Part shown: positions 12,119 to 23,800 of the stretch, in pieces
How positions within the stretch are numbered: the first letter of the stretch is position 1
How the letters are laid out: the number at the start of each line of letters is the position of its first letter
Source of the DNA: Haliclystus octoradiatus
Lineage: Eukaryota; Cnidaria; Staurozoa; Stauromedusae; Haliclystidae
Direction of reading: 5' to 3'
Assembly (NCBI GenBank): GCA_916610825.1
Contig: OU744450.1
Span: 21,503,838 to 21,567,837, forward strand
Length of the DNA stretch: 64,000 bases
Translations under genes and position numbers: made by a program
The notes under the pieces: model-generated
What the model saw: the letters and a program-made list of their open reading frames with translations, nothing else
Databases searched by the model: none
What the model was told of the DNA's origin: nothing

Positions 12119-14091
12119 TCAAATATATCGTTCCAGTACTTTGTTTAAGATTTAAGGGGACTGCCTAGGCTTAAAACTATTTTTTTTATCTTAAGTGGAA
12201 TTAACATGAAATTTGGCATACTTGTGCGTGTTGGGGATGGGACCTCACTTATCTATTTTTTTTTTGAAAATTTTGTTCTTAAAATAGAATAATGCTCGTT
12301 GATGACGTCATAAATAATGTTTTTTTCATGATCACAATTTAAAAAAATGCCAATGCAAAATTTGATCAACTAATGACTCAAAACAATCTTGTATATCAAT
12401 ATCTAACCATTCGGGCATGGAAAATTCAAATTAAATATCCACTTTTGTATCAATTGAAATTATATGTAGCCGTCAATGTCAGTTTTATGACATCGTCAAT
12501 CACAAACGTGGATATCTCAAGTTACAGCAAAGTAATAACAAAAAAATATGGACAGAGTCTTCACTGTAGTATAACGATATACTGTACAAAATTTGAGAGC
12601 TATAGCTTATAAAATATTTTTTTTATAAAGAAATATGTAGTAAATAAAATTAAGTCTCAGAAATTAGCTTCAAAGTCAAATTTTTTTTTTAATCTCAAAT
12701 GACTAAAGTCGTAAAGTCCCGAATCGTAATGTCCGTAACATGGAATCGCTCTTAGGCCATTTTTCGGTTTGCTATCCTATCCTATCCTTTCAGCTTTCAA
12801 TCAATATATTATGAATCAATTATGACACGATTTTATCAAATAATAATATGCCTACGGTACACATGTTGTTATTCACTCAAAAAACTGAATTTCTCTCTTG
12901 TTCTTTGTGACGTTTTGTATATTATACACATAAAAAGGGATATCAAATCACGTGATGCGGTCAACACGTCATGTTTGGTGCGCATGTGCAAGTTTCGCTG
13001 ATGTTTTTGCGGGAATATGTATTGTTGAATATTATTGTTGTGGCATTTCCGTGTTGTTTTTCATCGTTTTTAGTGCACTTTTCACTGATAACATTTAATG
13101 TTATAGGCCGTTTCTGTTTGTTTTGATATATCCTAGCAGCTTTCAATCCAGCCGACCAAAGTGACATACAATAATATTTGCACAAAAAAAAATCAATTCA
13201 GTTACTTTAATTTCTGAGAAACATTCTTATTACGTAGGCTATCATATTATAGAGACATTTTAAAGAAATTGAAGGCGAATTTAAACCTGGATATTTAATT
13301 TATTATTATTGTTTTGAAATACGTCAATCGTAGGGCAAGCCAAAATCAAAATCTTGAAATCAAATTCTGAATGAAACATAGTTATATTGTTATTTCACCC
13401 TACTTTGACTTTCGAAGCATTCATTTTTTATCTTTGTTATTACTATATGTCCTTATAAAAGCTATTCTGTGGTTTCCTGTCAAATATTAGGAAGATCATT
13501 ATGATATGAGTACTGTCTCAAGTTATATAACAACTGCTCTTTTGTAGTGCTCTATCCGTCTATCGTGTGTCTGTTTCTGACAAATAATATTTGAGAAAAC
13601 AAACATTTAAATAATAAAATGTGTTGTTGAAATGCTTATTATGATCATTTCTTGCCTGGAATTTATGTTTTGTTTCCATGAAAGACATCAATTTATCACC
13701 CATTGTAGAATAACTAATATCACTATAATACTATCACAATTAAAACTACGCCAATTGTATGCTCAATTCATGCTTCAGTGTGCTAGGGTCCATTGATCAT
13801 ATTTCATTTATTTTACTTTGTTTATCATGGTGTTCTTATCTATTATTCATTTTGACTGTATTTGGATGACGGTCGGAAGCAGCTACGAGTGCAGTGGTGC
13901 CTGGGAGGTTCTGACGAAGAAGGTTGAATAGAGAGTGTATTGCTGTAGGAGAACCCATTTTAAAATTAGTTACACAGTTACCGCTGATTGTGCCTTGATT
14001 ATGAAAACTGAATTAATTTCGGCATTGCCAGGAGGTTAAAAAGGGCGATATACACACAACCGTTGTAAGTGCAATTGCTACTGTCAGAATG
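12119..14091. other. Non-coding AT-rich interval
   Basis: I see no gene. It holds T-rich sequence, a single GTAATGTCCGTAAC motif at 12726-12739 (reverse complement of the array at 3571-3612) and short CTATC repeats near 12770. The 12961-13185 minus-strand open frame has no recognisable domain. Part of this interval may be the right half of the DNA transposon that begins at about 3571. Confidence 0.4.
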
Positions 14092-14096
14092 GTGCC

Positions 14097-14179
14097 TGTT
14101 GTGTTATATTATGTTATGTAACCAGTTATGTATTAGTGCCCAGGCTCCATGGGCCATATGCTTTTTAGAAAATACAACA
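14097..14179 (+). repeat. Gypsy 5' LTR (83 bp)
   Basis: It starts TGTTGTG and ends AATACAACA, preceded by GTGCC. The last 60 bp are almost identical to the 3' LTR. It is far shorter than usual Gypsy LTRs. Confidence 0.9.
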
Positions 14180-14190
14180 TGGCGACCCTA
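14180..14190 (+). promoter_or_regulatory. Primer-binding site of the Gypsy element
   Basis: TGGCGACCCTA follows the 5' LTR with no gap. A TGG start complementary to a tRNA CCA end is the normal pattern. I cannot assign the tRNA. Confidence 0.65.
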
Positions 14191-14243
14191 ACGTGATTTT
14201 ACTGTCTGCTTGAACTGAATCTTGAACATTATCACTCATAATT

Positions 14244-15060
14244 ATGGAGAGCATGTACTACAAGCCCCGAACCAGTGTGGACTGGCACTCCACAGATGCT
14301 ATTTCAAAGTTTAGGATCTGGAGAAAGGAAGTTATGCGAATTTTGAATGGGCCACTTGCTGAGAAAAATGAGGCAATCAAAGTGAATCATGTATTTATTT
14401 GGGCTGGTGGTTATGCTGAGGAACTATTTGATGCAGAGACAGTTGAGGATCCTACATTGAAACTAGACACAGCTGAACAAGTACTAGAAACACTGGAAGG
14501 ATGCCTAACTCATTCCACATATTTCAGAGAAGCAAGGAAAGACTTCTTCAGACTTACCGTACTCAAAAACAAGGTGACAATGCAACTGCCTATTATGCAA
14601 GACTACTGAAAGTTTTTAGACAAGCCCAATATCCGAGCGGATCTGACTTCTTAATAGTAGACAAGCTTATTGATGGATGTCTAAGCAAAGAATGTCAAAA
14701 GAAATTGATGGCCTTAGACAAAGGGGTTGAAGGATCAAAAGTCTTAGATGTAATGAGGAAATTTGAAGCTGTAGACACCACGATGAGACACTATGATGAC
14801 TCTAGCTCTACTGTCCATGCAGCTTATTCTCGTGATCCCACAAAACAATCGCAAAGAAATGGCTACAAGAATCAACGCCAGAAAGGTGACACTATCAAGA
14901 GGTGCCAGTGGTGTGGAAATAATTACCATGAAAAAATGAATGTCCAGCCAGAGACGAAAACTGTTGCGAATGCGGTAAGCTAGGACACTACGCCCGTGCC
15001 TGCAGGTCCAAGCAGAGAGAAATCAAGCATAGAAGCCAAGGAAGGAAAAGCAGACAAGTT
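14244..15060 (+). pseudogene. gag: Gypsy gag with CCHC knuckles, frameshifted
   Basis: The start ATG at 14244 begins a capsid-like helical region (SVDWHSTDAISKFRIWRKEV). The frame shifts near 14560 into a second frame that carries a basic nucleocapsid segment and two zinc knuckles (CQWCGNNYH at about 14902; CCECGKLGHYARAC at about 14965), themselves separated by another frameshift near 14935. The function by family is RNA packaging in the particle. Confidence 0.75.
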
Positions 15061-17877
15061 GCCGTCGCACATGAGTATGAGTCAGATACACAGGAGGAAT
15101 CGGATGTTGATGTTGCTGTGGTGAACGTTAATGTGGTAGAGGAGAAACGCGATGTTTATGCCAAGGTTGAAATCTTCCAGAAAGGAAAATGCCGTCCCTA
15201 TATTGTAGAGGGAAAAGTCGACACTGGGCGCAAGGAACAGTTGCACCTGTGTCAATGATGTCCCAGATGGGAATTTACCCAAAAGACTTAACAGCAAGTA
15301 CAAAAGTGTTCAGAGGAGTTGGCAAAGGAAAAGGGACAAACTTGGAGACCCAGGGATCCATTGTCCTTGATATTATCATTAATGAAAAACATCTAAAAGC
15401 TAAATTCTACTTAGTCAAGCATGTGAAGGAAATTCTATTAAGCAAAAGGCTATGCAAGAGAGCTGGATTAGTGTCCTTCTCACAAGCGTGCTACGAGAAG
15501 TCAATTTCATTAAATGCGGTTCACATCACAACAGAAGATGAAGCTGACTATGTAGCGCTGGAGAAAAAATGGAAGAAGCATTTACCCCTTGGAAAGACGT
15601 CTGGTGATCCACTACAAGATCTGAAACAGATCTTCCCAGAAACCTTTGACGGAGGTGTTGGCCTATTTCAAGGTGATGTGAAATTAAAAGTTTCAGATGA
15701 TGCAAAGCCTGTACAGCTCCCACCCAGAAGCGTCCCTATCAGTATTCACAAGGAACTCAAGGAACATCTGGATAAGATGGAAAGAGAGGGCATCATAAGA
15801 AAATGTCCCGAAACGACTGAGTGGGTGCATAACTTGGTCATTGTGAGAAAAGATGATGGCTGTCTTCGTATATGCCTGGATCGGAGGAATTTAAACAAGT
15901 ACCTTGTACGGAATGTGCATCACACAGCAAGCTTTGAAGATGCATTGATGACATTCCAGGGTGGAAAGTTCTTCTCAACTCTTGATGCTAAGGCTGGATA
16001 CTGGACGAAGAAGTTAAGCACAGACAGTCAACAGTTAATTGCTTTCAACACACCATTCCAGAAGTACTGTTTTCTGCGCCCACCCTTTGGCCTATCAGTG
16101 TCAAGCGAGGAGTTTTGCAAAGAGATGGACAGAGTCCTATCAGGCATTCCAGGAACCTTTCCGTGTGCTGATGACGTCAAGATACAAGGAACAACCGAAG
16201 AACGTCATGATATCAATTTGCTCGAAACAGTGGACAAGGCACGAACAGCAGGCATCAAATTCAACCCAAACAAATGCAGAATTAGAAATAAAGCTATAAA
16301 ATACTTTGGCAGAGTCATTTCACCGAATGGAGTAAAGTGTGCCCAAAGAAAGTACAAGCCCTGGTAGACATGGAACCACCCAAGGACAAGCAAGAACTCC
16401 AGAGTCTACTAGGTTCATTCAATTTTATTGGAAGTTCAATCCCAAATCTTTCGAAGAAGACATTTCTGATGAGGGGCCTACTTTAAAAAGATGTGCAATT
16501 CAATTGGACTGTTGACATGCAGAAAGACTTTGAAAGCCTAAAACATGTGCTCGCTAAACAAATAGAGCTAGCTCATTTTGACCCAGCAAAGGATGTAATT
16601 ATTGAGACTGATGCATCACTAAAGGGCTTAGGAGCTGTTTTACTGCAAAATGGAAAACCAGTGAGGTTAGTCAGCAAGTCACTCACACCAGCAGAAACTA
16701 ACTATGCAAACATCGAACGAGAGCTGTTAGCCGTATTATTTGCCTGTGAGAAATTACACACCTACACTTATGGAAGAAAGATAATCATCAAGACAGACCA
16801 TAAACCCTTGGAGGAGATATTTAAAAAGCCTGTGAGCTTGGCCCCTGCTAGACTGAGAAGAATGTTGCTGAGACTTACCCAATATGACGTGGATGTAAAG
16901 TATGTTGGCAAGGAGAATGTTCTCTTTGCCGACACTCTGTCACGGCTTATTACGCCAGGCAAGGATGATGAAGTCTCTAGCTTAGAAGTTACCATTGCCC
17001 AAGTACTGAAATTCAACCAAAGCAAGCTTGAAGTTCTGCAAGAGGAAACAAAATCGGATGCTGTCCTCAACCAACTGAAGGAGAGAATCATGACCGGTTG
17101 GCCTGACAGTCAGCAGGATCTAGAAGAATCACTGCGGCTCTACTGGAACATAAGAGATGAATTGACAGTCTTAGACGGGTTGATCATGCGTGGTAACAGG
17201 ATTGTCGTTCCATCTGTACTCCGCCCAGAGACCCTGAAGAGGCTCCACATTGGACATCAAGGTATGACAGGTACAATGCAGAGAGCAAGGCGAGCACTGT
17301 ATTGGCCCAACATGAACAAGGATATTCAAGATATGATCAGCAGGTGTGATGAGTGCCAAATTCATGGCAACAAGAAGCTGAGGCCACCCACAAGGCAGAT
17401 ATCTACAACTAGACCAATGCAACTACTGGCTATGGACATTATGACCTTCAAACAACAGCGCACTCTGGTCTGCATAGACTACTTCAGTGGCTTTGTGACA
17501 TATGACGTTATCCCTGATCAGAAGACTGAAGCTGTTTCCGAAGTGCTACTAAAGAATTTCCAGAGGTTCGGTCTCCCGGAAAGAGTCCTGTCTGCCTCAT
17601 TTCTCATTTCATCATTTTCCTGCCTCAAACAACGCTTGGAGATGCAGTGCCTATCGGGGCCACCCAACTTGTAACAACTCCAATAGAGGCACCACATGCA
17701 GTACCAGAGGTGAATCCTGAGCCAACTGGAATCACAGAGGACAGCTCATCCGCGAACGGCTCATCACCGCAACCAGTGCACAAAGAGAAGCCTGCTGATA
17801 CAGAGGTTACCACAGAGCTAAGAAGATCAACTAGAAAGAGACACTCAAACAAGAACTCTGATTATGTGTATCAATGA
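15061..17877 (+). pseudogene. pol: Gypsy pol (protease, RT, RNase H, truncated integrase)
   Basis: The protease DTG motif is split by a frameshift near 15222. The RT runs from about 15680 to 16360 with DGCLRICLDRRNLNK, FSTLDAKAGYW and a catalytic box CADD (about 16165). A frame change near 16365 precedes the tether and RNase H (ETDASLKGLGAVL, TDHKPLEEIF). Integrase zinc residues (HIGHQG...CDECQIHG) and the first catalytic Asp (LAMDIM) are present, but the sequence jumps from GLPERVLS to unrelated residues near 17590. The second Asp and the Glu are lost, so there is an internal deletion. The Pro-rich then basic pol tail (RRSTRKRHSNK) resumes at about 17647 and ends at 17877. Confidence 0.8.
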
Positions 17878-17972
17878 GAAATTATTATATATAATTGTAT
17901 ATCAATGAAATATTTGACTATCCATAAGATAGCAATGTTTTGAACATGTGACTATCAGCTTAAGAGGAGAGA

Positions 17973-18048
17973 TGTTGTAATGTTATGTAACTAGTTATGT
18001 ATTAGTGCCCAGGCTCCATGGGCCATATGCTTTTTAGAAAATACAACA
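17973..18048 (+). repeat. Gypsy 3' LTR (76 bp)
   Basis: It begins TGTTGTAATG after the purine tract and ends AATACAACA, followed by the TSD copy GTGCC. It lacks 7 bp present in the 5' LTR. Confidence 0.9.
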
Positions 18049-18425
18049 GTGCCGAGGGTACAATTATATTGTATCACTGTGAAGGTTATTGTGGAAAAAG
18101 AGTTGGAGGCTAAGTTCAACATTCAGTATGGAAAACATATGTTGAGTTTAGTAATCAGTTACGGACTCGTTATGGTGTAAAATAGTATTATTGTAAATAC
18201 GAGGCTGTATCACCACGTAGTTGTAAACATCCATCATGGAATTACACGCGCGTCTCTCGTGATGAATTAAATCTGTATCATCATTGTATCTTAGAAATCT
18301 CTTGTTTGTCTCCACGATTATTCCGCAATGTCAACAACATACAGTATTCAAAAGTTATTTCTTATCTTATAGAAAAAGGTCAATTTAATAAAGGTTCTAG
18401 CCTCAAGTACTAGACATGGAACTTG

Positions 18426-18533
18426 CTATTAAACATGTTTCAGGCAGATCGAGTATTTCTCCTATTAAACATGTTTCAGGCAGATCGAGTATTTCTCCTA
18501 TTAAACATGTTTCAGGCAGATCGAGTATTTCTC
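18426..18533. repeat. 36-bp tandem repeat, three identical copies
   Basis: Three perfect units begin CTATTAAACATG at 18426, 18462 and 18498. In one frame they encode the repeated peptide LLNMFQADRVFL, but I see no larger gene. The surrounding 18054-19040 is otherwise without a recognisable gene. Confidence 0.85.
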
Positions 18534-19039
18534 CAAGATTTATATCTGGAAGGCAGAACAGGTCAAAAAGGTGCCAAGAAATTTACTGAGAAGATAGAGA
18601 GTTGGTGAATTTGGTACGTTCCGGTTAACAATTGAATATTCACTTACGAAAATTATGGAATTTGAAACAAAAAGAAACATTTTTTCAAGATAAATCATAT
18701 CAGAAGGAGCATCAAGTTGCTTCCTTGAAGAGGAAAATCACAATCAGAAATAAAATTGGAAGTCCAGAAACATCAAAGAGGTCAATTCAAAGTAAAAAAA
18801 GGAAACTGATTGACGAATCTAAAAAGCTGAACGGTGATAATGTTACTGTAGTTACAAAAATTAGCCCTGGAAAATGAGCAGTCATCTCGATAAGCATTGC
18901 ATATAATCACAACAAAAATATGAAGCATTAAAGGGTAAGCATAGCCTACAGCTCTTTTATTATTTTAAAATGTTAGCTGCTATTGTAATGTTATCTGCTA
19001 ATGCTATCTTATAAAATGTTATCAATTATTGTAAAATCA

Positions 19040-19650
19040 AATATCAAAGATTGACTTCGGAAGACTTGATGACGGAAGCTATACAATGAGTCAAGAATGC
19101 TATTCACAAGCAAACCTCAAAAGATTCAATATGGAACAGAGTAAATCCATTGCAACACTAGCTAAGAAAGAAAGCAACTGAAAATGATGACACAACAGAT
19201 TACCTGTATGTGTGGAACACGTCCGGACATCGGATGGATCATATCAGAACATTCTCAATTCCTGGAAATCCAAAATCACATGCACATCACGGCAGGTAAA
19301 GGGTACTTAGGTACATTCAGGGTACAAAAACATATCATCTCATTTACACACCAAATAGAAGGTGTGCTCAATGGATTCTGCGATTCAGATTGAGCAGGCG
19401 GTATGGATGTCAGGAGATCTACCACTGGATTTGTATTCACAATGGGAAGGACATCAATCAGTTGGAAAACCAGGAGACAAACAACAGTGGCTCTTTCTTT
19501 ATTCGAAGCGGAGTATATGGCCTCAGCAGATGCAACAAAAGAAATGATTTACCTCAGAGCACTCTCAAAATCAATTGGCATTCAATAACCAAATATGATA
19601 ACTATTAATTGCAGCAATCAAGGGGCTTCAAGTTTGAGGGGGGAAGTCAC
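19040..19650 (+). pseudogene. Ty1/Copia pol relic (end of RT and RNase H)
   Basis: Fragments in several frames line up with the end of a Copia polyprotein: an RT remnant (DDGSYTMSQECY, KRFNM, about 19070-19140), the CGTRPDIG motif (about 19206), CDSD followed by a TGA where Trp is expected (about 19380-19397), and the RNase H block STTGFVFTMG...SWKTRRQTTVALS...EAEYMA (about 19415-19530). A purine tract GAGGGGGGAAG follows at 19635-19645, where the 3' LTR should begin. Only the 3' end survives, and no 5' LTR was found. AT-rich sequence to about 19880 may be the decayed 3' LTR. Confidence 0.7.
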
Positions 19651-20021
19651 AGAGGTATTATTCTTTATCATTTGTGTATATAGTATTGTTATTTAGTCAA
19701 ATTAATTATATTTGTGTTTAATCCAATTACAGTAACAAATTTTTATTGTATACGTGATTCAAAGATACGTGACGAGTTAGTTGTAAGTTGATGTTCCGGT
19801 TTCGCTTCTAGTAATAACCTTTATAGCAATATAATTCTGTTTTACTGTGTGTTTATTTATCAAGTTGAAACGTATTTCATCATATGATGGCCTACAGCCT
19901 CTGTCTTGAAATTATCTGGTTGGCAAGCATCAAATCAAGCATCAATCTTAATTGTCCAAAGGCGGATGTTTCACAGGACGGAACTGGAGGCATGTGCAAT
20001 TGTGCCTGCAGCCCTTCTCTC

Positions 20022-20230
20022 TTCATGCACAGGGTCCGACAAAAGGTTCAGCAAATGGAAATATCTGAAGCTTCTGCAATTCTAGAGGCATTTCAACATT
20101 TTCTTCGGAATTTTCTTGTTGAGGTTTGACCAGAAAATCATTAAAAACGTCAATTTTCTTCTGAATTTTGTCTAGCCTTCCGGGATCTAGGATCCCAGGA
20201 TCCTCGCTTTTGTCGGACCCTGCTCATGCA
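20022..20230. mobile_element. hAT-like MITE with CAGGGTCCGACAAAAG TIRs
   Basis: Element 20030-20222 starts CAGGGTCCGACAAAAG and ends with its reverse complement. Flanks TTCATGCA (20022-20029) and CTCATGCA (20223-20230) match at 7 of 8 bases, an 8-bp duplication as hAT transposases make. A second copy of the family sits at 40505-40680. Confidence 0.8.
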
Positions 20231-20884
20231 CATTATAAAAGTTTGAGCATGCGACATATGTTTCGTTTAACTCGACAAATCCCCTGATTGATCTCCTTAA
20301 ACTATTTTCACTTGAGTAAATGATCCGTCGAAGACAATACTATGTACAAACCAGTCAATAATTCTTATCACTAATTTCTATTTTACTGTCACAATGTTAA
20401 CATTTCACATACTAGTTTATACATTTCTGCTTCTTGTTTATACATTTCTGCTTCATCTACTAATTAATCTAAGCTATTTGATATATTTTATATGTTTACA
20501 AATTCACATGTCTAAGCAAAACAATAATAACAATTATATCACATCTAAAAATACATACACAAATAGCCAAATCGGCATTACGTCATTGTTTACATTAGGG
20601 TTTACAAATTTAGCTACTACATCACTTTACAAAAATACTTGAATTACCTAACCCACTAAAACAAACACAATCATTGTAAATATCATTTGAAATTCCCAAA
20701 ACAACATACACCTTTTGCATATTGATACGTTTATGAAGGCTCATGCATAATTAATAATATTCTCTGACATCTATCTATTTAATCTTGATCATTGAGGAGA
20801 AGGTCCAATTAAATTCAACTGTGCAAATATCAAAATTAAAATCACTGAACATATTCTATTATTCTGTAAAGTGAGAAGTCTTAC

Positions 20885-23800
20885 CTTATAAGAACTTGGA
20901 AGTCGTGCTGCCCATTCCCCATTTGGACGCTGTGCCAAAATCTAAAATATATATTAATGTAAAACAAGATTAAAATATATACTTTAGCTCTGTGCGAGTA
21001 GAATATCGTAAAGTTATTGACTCTACTATCTATTCTTGATGCTTGATATTCCCGTCCATAAATAGACGCAGTGAAACTGACATTAAAAGTCTTTATATCA
21101 AAACGCTGTCAATAGAATGCCATGTAAAAACACTCCTACATTTAAACATTTCTCATATTGCATGATAATGGTTACAATATACAACACTATTGCACAATAT
21201 TTGTGATGATTGAAGACCATGTTAATACAATGTTCGCCATCATAAATGCTTGGGATGATTTTTCAAAAAGACACCAGAAATTTCTATTTTATAAATCAAT
21301 ATTTGTTTACTATAACTCATACACGGTACTTTAAAATCATTTTTGGACTGTTACAAAAAAAGAACTTGTAACATTGAAAAATAATACCAATATTTCTTAC
21401 ACTTCTAATCTCTCTTTTGATTCCTTCCTTGGTCTCATCATGGGCAAACAATTCAGCTGGCGGGATATCTATACCATGAAATGTTTAAAAAAAACGTAAA
21501 AATAGAGTTTGATGAAGTTATTATATTCAGGTCAAATTTTGTTAATTCTCAGGTGTAATCAATCATCTGAGGCAGTAGGCCTAAGCCTATATATTGGATA
21601 GAATAGTAGGCAGTAGCCCAGATAGCTAGCTATAATTTATGAGCAATTGTGATAACAACCAGTTTCAGCAAGTATCCCTGGGAAAAACAGTTCAGGAGTC
21701 CATGAACAATTCACAAACGTTAAATGGCTCCAAATTTTCATGAACAGTCTATGAGGGTTCAACAATTCATGAACAATTCAAGAAAATTGGGGCCATTTAA
21801 CGTTCAAGAACTGTTCATGAACTCCTGAACTTTTTTTCGCAAGGGTAGGCCTAATGAATATTTCCTGTCCCTTGTACCTCTCCAAGGATCTTAATAAGCT
21901 TAGGTCTACAATTGTAGGTCTAAGGCTTATTGTGTATTGTTAGAGGCTCCTTGAAATAACGTGAACGTCGATGACTGTAATGGATTGTTTTTTTTTAAAT
22001 ATATGTGGGTTGAATGTGGGTTGAATTTGGGAATGTTCGCTCAATTAATGTACATTTAACGTTTGTTCCTGCACTTTTACATACAGTTCAATGTGAGGAT
22101 CAACTGAACCTTGGCCGCTGTCAACAGATGGCTGGCAAATAAACATTGTAATAACATAATGGCTGTAAATACCATCACGTCATTGATTTGTATATTACTT
22201 CCTCTTTTTCACCATTCAGGCCTATTAATTAATGATGAACTGAAAAAATGTAAAAATACACCCCAAAGACATTTTGTCCATTCCGCCTTCAACAACACAG
22301 AGGAACTTGTAACAATTGATTCAGATAAGTAAATGTTCTTGTTGTCCAAAAACTATCTTATATCTTAATCTCACTCTGTAATCTATCTTATTCTCTGTTT
22401 CAGGCTATTGGTTGATTCTTGGATGTTTTGGACATCATCATCATCATTTACTCAGAAACTTGATAAGTTTTACAATAACTTTTTTCACAGGACTGACTTA
22501 CGTAATAAACTAGGGAATGGACAAGTCAATCCCCTTTCTAAAAGCGCGAAAGTCAAGCTACAAGCAGCAGAAGTTACAGGATTCACAAAGATTAAAATTA
22601 AAGTCCTATCAAGTACTAGTAGGCTACCAGTAGGCTATATGTGAACCTTGAACTTTTACACTATAATGAAATTAGCCCCAGGGTTTGTTTCTGAAACCAT
22701 GTGGTCTGTTGCCAAACAAGTTCCATAAGATAATTTAATATAAGCTAATATAATTTATGCATTTCGTTGTATTATCATTAAGATCATTGTTGCGGGTGAT
22801 AACTATGACGGGTTTGACGAATACTTGAGATTTTATGACAATTAATGTTTTATGACGGGGTGTGAATAATTTACCAACTTTATATCTAGGTGCTATTTTC
22901 AGTGGGCTGAAAATCACACATTAGTTCACAGACCTTATGGTTTCAGAAACAAACCTTGTACACAGGCTATGAAGGACTCTACTGTTCTACAAACCTAAAG
23001 GCAATTTGTTATCAACCGGTTTGGCTTTTCCTCCATCAGAATATTTTCTATAGTCAGTATTATTTTGTGCAGACTGAATGATGAAGGTTCCGCTTCGATG
23101 AGTGTTTTTAATCTTGACTACATCTTTACATGATTGTAACAATTCAATAAGCGAATCGAATCCATCTGCACGGATATTTAAAGGTTCGCCAAATTCTTTT
23201 CTGTATACATTTTGGAATTCATTAGATTGTATTCCATCCCTATATAGTGCCATCAACTTCTTCAGTCGGGTTAAAATAAAAAAGGACGGCATCAATGGTG
23301 CCTTTACTTGTAATGATGTACTCTTTGTTCTCATGCCAGTGAGTTTGGAAGATTTCTGGCTTTTACGCAACTTCACGATGTGTGAATCAGCGGAACCAGG
23401 ATTTTCTACAGCTGTAAGTATAGATGATAAAACTTTTGTAAAATGGAGGAAGAAAAATATACAACTGCGCTATTGCGAATAGCTGAAAATGCTTGGTTGG
23501 TGGGAGAAACAGCCTGGTAGATAGAGAAATTAAATGCCTTTGCACATTTGAAATACGCTGTGACTATTTGACCGGCAGTCGCAGGCATTATGGATACCAA
23601 CGCATGCGTATCATGAACGAACAGTAACTTACAAACATTTTGGAATATAAATAATGAAAATAAATTAAAAATTTGGAACAACCTGCATGGCTTGTATTCC
23701 TGAAATCACACGCGTGTAACAAAACGCACGCCTCAGATAACCAGTTATCATGGCAACACGATCTTAAGCTGATCTACAAGTCGTTTTTACTAGTGATAAA

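Larger units (their letters stand above)
14092..18053 (+). mobile_element. Gypsy-type LTR retrotransposon with very short LTRs and 5-bp TSD
   Basis: Both LTRs, the target-site duplication GTGCC (14092-14096 and 18049-18053), a primer-binding site right after the 5' LTR, a purine tract (AAGAGGAGAGA, about 17962-17972) before the 3' LTR, and gag-pol coding sequence are all visible. Total length is about 3.95 kb. The integrase is internally deleted and several frameshifts interrupt gag and pol, so the copy is dead even though its ends are complete. The LTRs differ by a 7-bp indel and a few substitutions. Confidence 0.9.

Noticed and set aside
5773-12760. LTR pair for the BEL/Pao element
   Set aside because: No convincing repeated sequence between 5773-6364 and 12119-12760 by eye; an alignment would settle it.
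12961-13185. 74-residue Cys-rich minus-strand frame
   Set aside because: Cysteine spacing fits no domain I know; no exon context.
20394-20642. Hydrophobic 82-residue plus-strand frame
   Set aside because: AT-rich, low complexity, in the region beyond the last LOTUS exon; no domain or splice support.
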